Positions 1-7,594 of a DNA stretch of 43,390 nucleotides are shown here, in pieces. Source of the DNA: Anaerolineales bacterium. GTDB lineage: Bacteria; Chloroflexota; Anaerolineae; Anaerolineales; E44-bin32. The notes under the pieces are model-generated. The model ran no database searches. It was not told the DNA's origin and was given only the letters and a program-made list of their open reading frames with translations. Location of the stretch: contig JARRPX010000052.1 in NCBI GenBank assembly GCA_037382465.1, positions 1 through 43,390 on the forward strand. The letters are read 5' to 3'. Each line of letters begins with the position of its first letter. Within the stretch, counting starts at the first letter, position 1. The position numbers and the translations under genes were made by a program.

Positions 1-2
1 AT

Positions 3-173
3 TGCTTCCTGCTCGCCAGCGCGGGTTTGGCGCTCTCCTTTATCTTCTTGGGGTTGACACGGGAGCAGGATCACACTCCGGCTTATCCTTCCGGGATCGC
101 CACGAAATTATGGCAGGAATCAAGCCGATCAATTCAGGCGAATCGGTCAATTGGCGCACGAAGAGCGGAATGA
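3..173 (+). pseudogene. C-terminal fragment of an MFS-type transporter
   Basis: In the third plus-strand frame the window opens in the middle of a hydrophobic stretch (LLASAGLALSFIFLGL) followed by a charged tail beginning TREQDHTP. This is the typical look of the last transmembrane helix and tail of a major facilitator superfamily permease. The family-like sequence fades near position 110 and the frame stops at 171-173. The remaining part of the gene lies outside the window. The segment from about 110 onward is antisense to the N-terminal MFS fragment on the other strand, so the tail after about 110 is probably not native. The assignment rests on hydropathy and style, not on a diagnostic motif, so confidence is modest. 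Confidence 0.4.
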
Positions 174-294
174 TGGTGGTAAAGGAAGCAAAGCCAAGCG
201 CTACGCCGAAAAAGGCGCCGTCCAGGATATTAACGGTTACGTTGAAACGTACATCGTCCGGTGGGCTGGGTGTAGGTGAAGTCGCTTCGTTCAT
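109..294 (-). pseudogene. N-terminal fragment of an MFS transporter
   Basis: Reading from an ATG at 294 the protein starts MNEATSPTPSPPDD and continues into a first transmembrane helix (NILDGAFFGVALGFAS), then a loop with PLFVRQLTDSPELIGLIPAI. This closely matches the start of small-molecule MFS permeases, where TM1, a short periplasmic loop and TM2 follow each other. After the Ala-Ile at about 109-114 the frame loses all hydrophobic character and stops at 40, so only about 62 codons are transporter-like. No good Shine-Dalgarno sequence precedes the ATG. The break point coincides with the end of the plus-strand MFS tail, which suggests an inversion inside one gene or an assembly chimera. Confidence 0.55.
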
Positions 295-411
295 GGCAAG
301 AGAGCCGGCCGGCCGACTGGGCACGATCGCTTTGGGCCTCGCTCGCCGCTATTATAAAGCAGATAAAGCCATGCATTTGCCCGCTCGTATCAAGCCGCCG
401 GGAATGATAAA

Positions 412-446
412 AAATAAAGAACCCCTACAGACGATGTAGGGGTTCT
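412..446 (-). terminator. Rho-independent terminator of the SIMPL gene
   Basis: A perfect 11-bp stem (AGAACCCCTAC at 418-428 with its complement at 436-446) encloses a 7-nt loop. On the minus strand it is followed by a T-rich run (complement of the A-rich bases at 409-418). It lies about 20 bp beyond the stop codon of the minus-strand SIMPL gene. Confidence 0.85.
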
Positions 447-465
447 CGAACCTCGATCAGCTCGA

Positions 466-1221
466 TCAGGGAAGCAGCTCGAACACGACCGTCACCTGCA
501 TCCCGACCGTCGTCTGTCCCGGGCTCACGGTGCTCGGAACGCCGGCGGCTACCCCGCCTCCCCCTATCCCGATGTCTCCCTTGAGACCGTAGGTGTAGGT
601 CGGCGCAATCCCGCCCACGGAACCCTCGCTGATGGCGATCGGTTTACCCAAGCGCACGCCCATACCCTGCGCCAGCTTCTGGGCGCGGTCCTGAACGTCG
701 AGCATGGCCAGGTCGCGCGCTTCCGCTTCGAGGGCGGATGTGTCGTCGATGGTGAAGTCGATGCCATAAATGTTGGTCACACCGGCATCCAAACCGGCGG
801 AAATCAAACCGCCAATGCCCTGCACATCGTGCACGGTTACGGCCAGTTGGATGTCCACGTGGTAGCGAGTCTCTCCCGTGGGCATGCCCGTTTGCGGATC
901 GTAGACTTCCTCGGTCCAGACGCTGTAATTGGCGGTGCGGATGTCGTCCGAATTTACCCCACGGGCGACGATGGCCTCGGTGATCCGTTCGATGGCCGTG
1001 TTGGCGTCGTAGATCGCCTGGCCGATGTCGGTATTGACGGTCGACACGCCGAGCTGCACGTGCGCCAGGTCGGGCGACCCGCTTGCCTCCCCGTAGCCTG
1101 TTACCGAGATCGACTCGAGTACGCCTGTCGATTTCGTTCCACAGGCGCTGACGACCAAGGCGATGAGTAAGAACATCATCGCGCCGAGTAATGTCCGCGT
1201 ATAACGACTTGCTTTTTTCAC
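466..1221 (-). CDS. SIMPL-domain (DUF541) lipoprotein
   Basis: This 251-residue protein belongs to the SIMPL/DUF541 family (the family of YggE and BP26), periplasmic or surface proteins often linked to oxidative and envelope stress whose biochemical role is not settled. I chose the GTG at 1221 because GGAGGAG sits 4 bp upstream; an in-frame ATG further upstream lacks such a site. The N-terminus (KKASRYTRTLLG, then a hydrophobic core, then VVSAC) is a lipoprotein signal peptide with Cys as acylation site. The SIMPL domain fills the rest: ISVTGYGEASGSPDLAHV, the helix TAIERITEAIVARGVNSDDI, the RYHVDIQLAVTV strand and the ALEAEARDLAMLDVQDRAQKLA helix are all typical. It has its own terminator. 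The next gene upstream is another lipoprotein, 245 bp away. Confidence 0.9.
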   Translation of the reverse strand: MKKASRYTRTLLGAMMFLLIALVVSACGTKSTGVLESISVTGYGEASGSPDLAHVQLGVSTVNTDIGQAIYDANTAIERITEAIVARGVNSDDIRTANYSVWTEEVYDPQTGMPTGETRYHVDIQLAVTVHDVQGIGGLISAGLDAGVTNIYGIDFTIDDTSALEAEARDLAMLDVQDRAQKLAQGMGVRLGKPIAISEGSVGGIAPTYTYGLKGDIGIGGGGVAAGVPSTVSPGQTTVGMQVTVVFELLP

Positions 1222-1466
1222 GATACTCCTCCATTCAGTATTTAGGATTTGATTCATCATTTCTGTTGATCGCGTCTTCTTTCGTTTCATCTGACGGCTT
1301 GAGCGACTTACCAGATGGGACGTCGCTCCTCACCGTGTACACCATCAAGCATAATACCTCAATCGGAACACGGAACCGGGTACGAGAATGGTTTTCCCAT
1401 CGACCACTTGGACCGCAACGCAATCGACCACCTGGCCAGGTCCCAATGGCATTGAATCTCCGCCGT

Positions 1467-2066
1467 CTATCCGCCGAAGCTGAGCGTAGACAGCAGTTGA
1501 TCGTAGAACTGTCGATTGAGTTCGGCGTCGACATCCGTCAGGCGGATTTGGAAGAGCCGGCCAGCGGCCAATACATAGATCTCATCCATCGAAACAGCCA
1601 TGGGCGAGGACGGCGTTGTGATTCGCAGCGCAGGCAGTCCGCCGATCTCGGCATTTACATCCTGCGGGACATCCGGTATCCGTCCCGCAAACGATTCCTG
1701 CATCCATTCCGCCAGGTCCGTGCCGCTTGGCGGATTGTAAAGCGGTGTTTCGTAATGGGCGATGGCCATTCCGGCGAGGGTCAATTCACCCTCGCCCAGG
1801 AAAGCCTGTAGGAACACCTCGTTTGGATTCTCCGCGTTCAAAAAGCACAAGCATTCCGCTGAGCGTTCCTCGGGGGGTTTCTCCTTGCATCCGGGCGGCA
1901 TCGGCCCGAAGGTGCATTCCGCGGGAAAACGCAGGGAATAGCCGAACTCCTCGTTCTCATACACCTGCCAATCATCTTCCGCCTGCACGGCGACCATCGC
2001 ACATGCACTTAAAATGCCCAATCCGACCACGATGAAGATTGCCGGCCACATTTTTATACTGCTCAT
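1467..2066 (-). CDS. Small lipoprotein with a PsbP-like domain
   Basis: The 199-residue product begins with a short signal peptide ending in the lipobox ILSAC, so it should be anchored to the outer face of the membrane. The mature part contains an EFGYSLRFPAECTF stretch near residues 38-52 and a C-terminal block (FYDQLLSTLSF) of the kind seen in PsbP-like and related domains found in many secreted Chloroflexota proteins. Four Cys residues cluster at about residues 51-73, which may form disulfides. AAGGAG sits 6 bp before the ATG. Function is unknown. The same style of domain reappears at the C-terminus of the membrane protein at 16984-18660. Confidence 0.75.
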   Translation of the reverse strand: MSSIKMWPAIFIVVGLGILSACAMVAVQAEDDWQVYENEEFGYSLRFPAECTFGPMPPGCKEKPPEERSAECLCFLNAENPNEVFLQAFLGEGELTLAGMAIAHYETPLYNPPSGTDLAEWMQESFAGRIPDVPQDVNAEIGGLPALRITTPSSPMAVSMDEIYVLAAGRLFQIRLTDVDAELNRQFYDQLLSTLSFGG

Positions 2067-2116
2067 TCGTCATCTCCTTCATATCTCGAGTGAAATAATT
2101 ACCTTAACTGGTCATC

Positions 2117-2182
2117 CTAGTGCAGATCGGCGCTGCGATCATCTGCCGAGCGGCCGGTTTGGGTGGTCGCTGCCGGGCCCAT
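2117..2182 (-). CDS. Possible 21-residue leader ORF
   Basis: An ATG at 2182 sits behind GGAGGAGGTGAAT, one of the strongest ribosome-binding sites in the window, and opens a 21-codon frame (MGPAATTQTGRSADDRSADLH) that ends 50 bp before the lipoprotein start at 2066. The peptide is hydrophilic, with no membrane segment and no recognised motif. It could be a small protein, a leader peptide that sets translation or transcription of the downstream gene, or a remnant of a larger gene. Evidence is the initiation signal alone. Confidence 0.35.
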   Translation of the reverse strand: MGPAATTQTGRSADDRSADLH

Positions 2183-2296
2183 ATTCACCTCCTCCATGTG
2201 GATAGGCCTGGAAGATAAAGTTGCACGAGGCAGAACAACAACTTGGAAAAAGAGGAATAAAATTCGTCTTGATTCAGAACGACGCTGCCCGAGACG

Positions 2297-2325
2297 CGTC
2301 GGGCGGGTTTGAAACCCGCCCGACG
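2297..2325 (-). terminator. Long GC-rich hairpin after the response regulator
   Basis: Fourteen-base arms (CGTCGGGCGGGTTT and its exact complement) flank a single central G at 2311. The hairpin lies about 40 bp past the stop of the minus-strand response regulator. There is no clear T-run on either side, so it may be a weak or Rho-assisted terminator or an RNA-stabilising 3' end. Confidence 0.5.
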
Positions 2326-2365
2326 TCCTCATCTTCGTAATTATGTCGTGGGTATTCGAGGGGAT

Positions 2366-3025
2366 TCAATCGGGGACGATGTTGCCTTTCACCGCCAGCG
2401 CAACGGCTTCCGTCCGGCTGGAGGTGCCCAGCTTGGAGAGAATATTGCGTACGTGATGTTTCACCGTCGAACGGCTGATCACCAGCCGCTCGGCGATCTC
2501 CGGATTGTTCAAGCCCTCCACCATCAAGGCCAACACTTCCAATTCGCGCGGCGTGAGATCGGAACCCAGTTCGGGCGGCTTGGTCGTTGCATGGATCAAG
2601 GCTTGCGCGGCTTCCGGCGCTAACGTCGGCTGGCCTTCATGGGCGTTGCGGATCGCTTCTGCCAATTCCTTGGCGCTGACACTCTTCAACAAATAGCCAA
2701 TGGCGCCCGCTTGAATGGCCTTCTGTACCAGGGCCTCCTCGCGAAAGCTTGTTAACGCGATCACCTGGGTCTGCGGGAATTCCTGGCGAATCGCTTTCGT
2801 CGCTTCGGCGCCGTCCATGCCTTCCATCACCAGATCCATGAGCACGACGTCCGGCCGGTGTTGGCCACAAAGCGTCAGCGCTTGTTTCCCGTTTGCCGCT
2901 TCTCCGACCAGTTCCAGATCATCGTAGGCGAGCAAAAAATCAGCCAAACCACTGCGGACGACGGCGTGATCGTCGACCACCATCACGCGTATCTTGTCTG
3001 ATTCTTCCATTTTTTCCTCATTCAC
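2366..3025 (-). CDS. NarL/LuxR-family response regulator
   Basis: This 219-residue protein is a two-component transcription regulator. The receiver domain covers residues 12-130 with the acidic pair DD at 18-19, the phospho-acceptor Asp at 64 in VVLMD, a Thr in ALTSF and a Lys in YLLKS. A LuxR-type helix-turn-helix follows at about 153-215, shown by LTPRELEVLALMVEG, then IAERLVISRSTVKHHVRNIL. A weaker alternative start is the ATG at 3010. The gene lies 86 bp downstream of the large sensor kinase on the same strand, and NarL-type regulators normally pair with HisKA_3 kinases, so the two almost certainly form one signalling system. Targets are unknown; adjacent lipoprotein genes are candidates. 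Confidence 0.93.
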   Translation of the reverse strand: MNEEKMEESDKIRVMVVDDHAVVRSGLADFLLAYDDLELVGEAANGKQALTLCGQHRPDVVLMDLVMEGMDGAEATKAIRQEFPQTQVIALTSFREEALVQKAIQAGAIGYLLKSVSAKELAEAIRNAHEGQPTLAPEAAQALIHATTKPPELGSDLTPRELEVLALMVEGLNNPEIAERLVISRSTVKHHVRNILSKLGTSSRTEAVALAVKGNIVPD

Positions 3026-3111
3026 TTCCTGCTCCAGGCATGTCTCTTTTCTATTAAAGCATAATCGCAGAAATTATAAATAATTACCACGAAGCAGTGC
3101 GGGTTCGCCCT

Positions 3112-6100
3112 TTAGCGATTCCAGGTAAGCGAAAGGCGGGTGCCCTTTTTCTTTCCCGGTTCGATGCGAAGCCGGGCGCCGACGCTCTCTGCCCGCTCCT
3201 GCATGATGCGTAAACCGAGATGATCCGGTGAAACCGTTTCGGGATCGAAACCAACGCCATCGTCCTCCACAACGAGCTCAGTTCCCGAACCGTCTCTCCG
3301 CAGGCATATGCGAACGTGACTGGCCTGGGCATGTTTGGCCACGTTATTCAACGCCTCCTGCGCCACTCGATAGAAAACGACCTTCGCTTCGGGGCTGATT
3401 TCGCAGCTGCCATCGATCTCCAATTCCACCGGGATGCGCGCACGGCCGATCAAGGAATCCGCCAACTGCCGCATCAGTTCGTCGAGATTCGCTGACGCCA
3501 GAGCGGAGGGACGTAATTCGAAGAGCAACGTGCGCATCTCGGCCAACGCGCCCTTGGTTAGATCGTTCAACACCTTGAGACGGCTGCGGCCGAGTTCGGG
3601 ATCCTTCTCCCAGAGGGTGGGCAGCACTTCGGACACCAAACTTGCAGAAAACAACGTCTGTGTCACCGCGTCGTGTAAATCACGCGCCAAGCGCTGGCGC
3701 TCCTCGTAAACGGCGGACTTTTGCGCCTGGTCCTGCAGTTGTGCCTGCTCGATGGCGATCGCCGCTCGCTGCGCGAGCGCCTCAAACAGACGCTGCTGCT
3801 CTCCGCCAAACTCCTGCAACGTTGTATAGGCCACGGTCAGAACGCCGTACGTTCGATCCTCGCTTTGAATGGGCACACGCATGAGGGACTGAATGCCTTC
3901 CGGCTTCATTAACTTGCGGTTCACCCGGGTGTCGTCCTGAACGTCTCGAATCACGACCGGTTTTCCCGTTTTCATGACGATTTCCGCCGTGCTGCCTTCG
4001 ACCGAATGGTCCAGTTTATCGAGCGTTTTTGTTTTGAAGCCTCTCGAAGCGCGCACTTTCAATCGTCCAGCCGCCTCGTCCCAATAGAGCAGCAGTCCCT
4101 TATCGGCATGCAGGATATCGACGGCGATTTCGACCAACGCCTGAAACACCTGATCCACTTCGAGGTGCCGCATCAATTTCTCGTCCGCAAGGTACAAAGC
4201 GTTGATTTCACTTCTGCGCTGCTCGATTTCCTGCGTTCGTTCACTGACCAGCTTTTCCAGCTCACGACTGCGCGCTTCGATCCTGCGTACATTCCAGCGG
4301 AACCCGGTAAAGACAATCCCAGCCAAAACGAGCACGCCGAGGACCTGGAACCACGCGGTCTCCCAAAACGGCGGGGTCACCGTGATGAGGACCGAGACCC
4401 CCTCCTCGTTCCAGACGCCGTCGCTGTTCGCGCCCCGCACACGGAACACGTACGTTCCACCCGCGAGGTTGGTGTAACTCACGTAGCGGCGCGTACCGGA
4501 CTGCACCCAGTCATCGTCAAAACCCTCCAGCATGTAGGCATACTGGTTGTTCGCTGGTGCGTAATAGTCCAGGGCTGCGAATTCGAATGCGATGAAATTA
4601 TCCCGGTAGGAAAGCTGGATCTGTTCATTGGGAAGCAGGTCGTGTCGTATCGCCTGATTGAATTTGAAGAACGTCGTGATGACGATCGGGGGCACGTGAG
4701 AGTTCCGTTGAATCTCATCGGGGAAGAAGGCGTTAAAGCCTCGAATTCCACCGAAAAACATTTCCCCACTTCCACTCCTGAAGTGCGCTCCCACATTAAA
4801 CTCGTTGTCCTGGAGACCATCGCGGACGTCGTAATTCTCGAAGGTTTCGCTCTCCGGATCGAAGCGTGATAGGCCGCGGTTCGTGCTCATCCATAGGCCG
4901 CCGCTCGCATCGGCCTCGATCCCGTAGATCGTATCGTTGGGCAGGCCATCGCGTTCCGTGAAATGCTCGAATTGGCCCGTCGCCCGGTCGAAGCGGTCCA
5001 AACCCCCACCCCAAGTCCCGATCCACATCGTGCCCTGCGGATTTTCGTAGAAGGTAAAAATCGAATCGGAACTCAGACTGGTCTCGTCTTCGGCATCGAA
5101 ACGGTAATGGATGAAACGATCGCTTCCTGGTTGAAGAACGCTGATGCCGTTGAGCGTCCCCACCCATAAAGCTCCTTCCTCGTCCTCGTACAGCGCCCAG
5201 ATGCGATCATCGCCAAGGCTGGAGGGATCGTACTCGTCGTACCGGTAGCGGGTGAATTTTCCGCTGGCAGGGTCGAGCAGGTTCAAGCCGGAATACCGCG
5301 TGCCCACCCAGATACCGCCCGAACGACTGGCCAGTAAAACGTTAACGCGATTGCCACTCAGGCTGTGTGGATCGGACGCATCCGTAGTGAAGTGAGTGAA
5401 CCGGTCCGATTCAGAATCAAACAGCTCCAGGCCGCCAGCGGTCCCTACCCAGATCCTGCCGGACGGGTCTTCGAGTAAGGCGCGCACGTCATCGCTGAGC
5501 AGGCTGTCGGCGTCGCCCTCATCATGGCGGTACACTACGATTTCGTTCTTCTCTCGATCGAGGACGTTCAGACCGCCGTTAAACGTCCCCACCCACACAT
5601 TTTCGTCCGACGCTTGCATGACCGCCCAAATCATGTTGTCGCTCAGGCTGTCGGGTTGATTGGGATCGTGCTGGTAGAGCTTGAAACGGTCCGTGGAGCG
5701 ATTGTATTTCGACAGCCCACCGCCCCAGGTACCAAACCACATCACGCCCGATTGGTCTTCAAGAATCGACCAGACCGTGCTGCTGCCCAGGCTGGCCGGA
5801 TCGAACGGGTCGTTGTAGTAATGGAGAAACTGAGGTGCGGTGTTCGATGAGTCGAATTCATCCGCAGGCACCAGATTCAAGCCGTTCTGAGTTCCCACCC
5901 AGAAGTTGCCCGGGCGGTCTTGATAGATCGCTCGAACGCGGTCGTGACTCAAACTAAACGGATTGTCTGGATCGTGAACGTAGCGCGTAAACAACCCGCT
6001 GGCCGGATCGAAACGGCTGATTCCACCCGCCTCGGAACCCACCCATAAATTTCCAAATCGATCCTCGTAGATTACGGAAATGTCGTTGACTTCATCATTC

Positions 6101-6777
6101 TCAACATTGCTGGTCGATTTGTACTTCGTGAATTCCCCGTTGGCGCGGTCGAAGCGATACATGCCGTCGTGGGTTCCGATCCACATTTCCCCCTTCGTGT
6201 CCTCGAAAATCACGCGTGCGGCGTTGTCGTGCAGAAGAGGCACATTGCCGGCTTCATCCAGGGAATTGGAAAACGTCCCGTTGGTGCGGTCCAACCGATT
6301 GAGACCTTCCTCTTCCGTTCCCACCCACAGGGTTCCCTGGTGATCTTCATAGAGGCTGATTACCCAGGCGCCCTGAAGATAGGGTTCCGTTTCCAGCTGC
6401 GTGGGGTAATGGACGAAGGAACTTGAGGATGGATCGTAGCGATCGAGGCCGCTGCGCGTGCCGATCCAGATTTCACCGTTTCGATCGACCAGGATCTCAG
6501 ATACATAGTTGTCGATGATCGATGTGGGGTCGTCCGGATCGTGTTTGTAGATCGTAAACTGATATCCGTCGTATTTGTTCAGGCCGTCTTCCGTGCCGAC
6601 CCACAGAAATCCCTGCGTGTCTTGCGCGATGGCCAGAACCGCATTCTGGGACAGGCCCTGTTCGATCCCCAGGCGTTCAAAACGCAGCTTTTGCGTTTGC
6701 GCTGTGGCCCGCATGGGAAAGAGAAAATCAGCCACGATGATTGCGGCGATCAGCATGGTTTTCAGCATCGTTTTCAT
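3112..6777 (-). CDS. Propeller sensor histidine kinase (NarL type)
   Basis: I took the ATG at 6777 because it begins a normal signal peptide (MKTMLKTMLIAAIIV, ending near ATAQ), giving 1221 residues; the frame is open to 6894 without such a signal. Fourteen two_component_regulator_propeller repeats, each with a W(V/I)GT..GL..(F/Y)D core, occupy about residues 30-720 and would build two seven-bladed periplasmic propellers. A Y_Y_Y domain follows, then one membrane helix near 810-830, a GAF domain at about 865-1010, a HisKA_3 dimerisation helix with RDLHDAVTQT (His at about 1035) and a HATPase domain with NNVAKHAQ near 1145 and a GLRIMQERAE G-box region. It thus resembles one-component hybrid-type sensors in ectodomain but not in output: it signals through the separate response regulator next door. 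The ligand is unknown. Confidence 0.93.
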   Translation of the reverse strand: MKTMLKTMLIAAIIVADFLFPMRATAQTQKLRFERLGIEQGLSQNAVLAIAQDTQGFLWVGTEDGLNKYDGYQFTIYKHDPDDPTSIIDNYVSEILVDRNGEIWIGTRSGLDRYDPSSSSFVHYPTQLETEPYLQGAWVISLYEDHQGTLWVGTEEEGLNRLDRTNGTFSNSLDEAGNVPLLHDNAARVIFEDTKGEMWIGTHDGMYRFDRANGEFTKYKSTSNVENDEVNDISVIYEDRFGNLWVGSEAGGISRFDPASGLFTRYVHDPDNPFSLSHDRVRAIYQDRPGNFWVGTQNGLNLVPADEFDSSNTAPQFLHYYNDPFDPASLGSSTVWSILEDQSGVMWFGTWGGGLSKYNRSTDRFKLYQHDPNQPDSLSDNMIWAVMQASDENVWVGTFNGGLNVLDREKNEIVVYRHDEGDADSLLSDDVRALLEDPSGRIWVGTAGGLELFDSESDRFTHFTTDASDPHSLSGNRVNVLLASRSGGIWVGTRYSGLNLLDPASGKFTRYRYDEYDPSSLGDDRIWALYEDEEGALWVGTLNGISVLQPGSDRFIHYRFDAEDETSLSSDSIFTFYENPQGTMWIGTWGGGLDRFDRATGQFEHFTERDGLPNDTIYGIEADASGGLWMSTNRGLSRFDPESETFENYDVRDGLQDNEFNVGAHFRSGSGEMFFGGIRGFNAFFPDEIQRNSHVPPIVITTFFKFNQAIRHDLLPNEQIQLSYRDNFIAFEFAALDYYAPANNQYAYMLEGFDDDWVQSGTRRYVSYTNLAGGTYVFRVRGANSDGVWNEEGVSVLITVTPPFWETAWFQVLGVLVLAGIVFTGFRWNVRRIEARSRELEKLVSERTQEIEQRRSEINALYLADEKLMRHLEVDQVFQALVEIAVDILHADKGLLLYWDEAAGRLKVRASRGFKTKTLDKLDHSVEGSTAEIVMKTGKPVVIRDVQDDTRVNRKLMKPEGIQSLMRVPIQSEDRTYGVLTVAYTTLQEFGGEQQRLFEALAQRAAIAIEQAQLQDQAQKSAVYEERQRLARDLHDAVTQTLFSASLVSEVLPTLWEKDPELGRSRLKVLNDLTKGALAEMRTLLFELRPSALASANLDELMRQLADSLIGRARIPVELEIDGSCEISPEAKVVFYRVAQEALNNVAKHAQASHVRICLRRDGSGTELVVEDDGVGFDPETVSPDHLGLRIMQERAESVGARLRIEPGKKKGTRLSLTWNR

Positions 6778-7186
6778 CGCATTCCGTCTTCTCTGAGGGG
6801 CTAGAATAAAATCATCGCGCTTGAACGCCCGGGCCGAGCCGGACATCCTGAGAATTTCGATAAGTATAAGCAACCCGTTCATTCCGTACAACAAATTCCG
6901 TCATAAAAGATACTTTCCGCCTTCAACGTACCATCCAGAACTCATACGGCCCCGACCGAAGTGGTTTCGTACGATCCGCAACGAGATCGATGAACCAACT
7001 TTATCGCAGCCGTTCGTTTTTTCCATCATCCGACAGGGCCAAACCCGACCTGTCCAGGTGGACGAGGGCGATTTACTTCGCATGGCCCCCGGCAAGTTCG
7101 GTCGCTGGATGGGTGTTTGTACAACGTCTTCCCCGTAGACTTTGAGCATGAACGCATCGATTGATTGTTCGAGGAAGGAGACGAGC
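6778..7186. other. Divergent intergenic region
   Basis: This 409-bp stretch separates the minus-strand sensor kinase from the plus-strand gene at 7187. I see no convincing coding region in it: a frame at 6901-7290 on the minus strand overlaps the better-supported plus-strand gene and has no ribosome-binding site or family resemblance. It must hold the promoters for both directions, but I could not pick a pair of consensus boxes with confidence. Confidence 0.5.
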
Positions 7187-7594
7187 ATGAACCTGTATAG
7201 AGGCGTATCAATAATTTTCCAGACCGCCGCATCGACCGGCGCACTGCTGCCGTTTGCCAGGTCTAACGATATCGTGACCCTGGATAACACTGAGGCAACC
7301 CTGCAGATAAAACGCCGCAGGGATGACCAGCGAGATCAAGTTCGAAAAAGAGCCGCTTCATTGAAGCAAATCGATATCAAACAACTGCCGCTCGTCGCGA
7401 CCGATCGTTCCGCCTTCGAGCGGGCGCTTCACAAAGCTGAGGCAACCACAATCCATTCGGAAACGCCCGTTCGAATAAACGCTCGCAGGAGCGAGCACAA
7501 GTTCGATGCGACAGCCGCAGTCTTTGAACCGCGGCAACCGAATAAGTTCGCTGCTGAATTCCAACTCAATTTCAATATGGAGCGCATACGATGA
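7187..7594 (+). CDS. Unknown 135-residue protein coupled to surface lipoprotein gene
   Basis: I do not recognise this protein. The start at 7187 follows GGAG with a 6-bp spacer, and the stop overlaps the start of the next gene as ATGA at 7591-7594, the classic arrangement for translational coupling. The N-terminus (MNLYRGVSIIFQTAAS, then TGALLPFARS) is mildly hydrophobic; the middle is rich in Arg, Lys and Gln (KRRRDDQRDQVRKRAAS); the end is rich in Phe, Asn and Ala. No Cys is present. The strong initiation signal and the coupling argue for a real gene; the odd composition and lack of family resemblance argue against. Confidence 0.45.
   Translation: MNLYRGVSIIFQTAASTGALLPFARSNDIVTLDNTEATLQIKRRRDDQRDQVRKRAASLKQIDIKQLPLVATDRSAFERALHKAEATTIHSETPVRINARRSEHKFDATAAVFEPRQPNKFAAEFQLNFNMERIR

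Noticed and set aside
6901-7290. 129-codon minus-strand frame in the divergent region
   Set aside because: It lies antisense to a plus-strand gene with a strong ribosome site and coupling to its neighbour; no initiation signal and no recognisable sequence.
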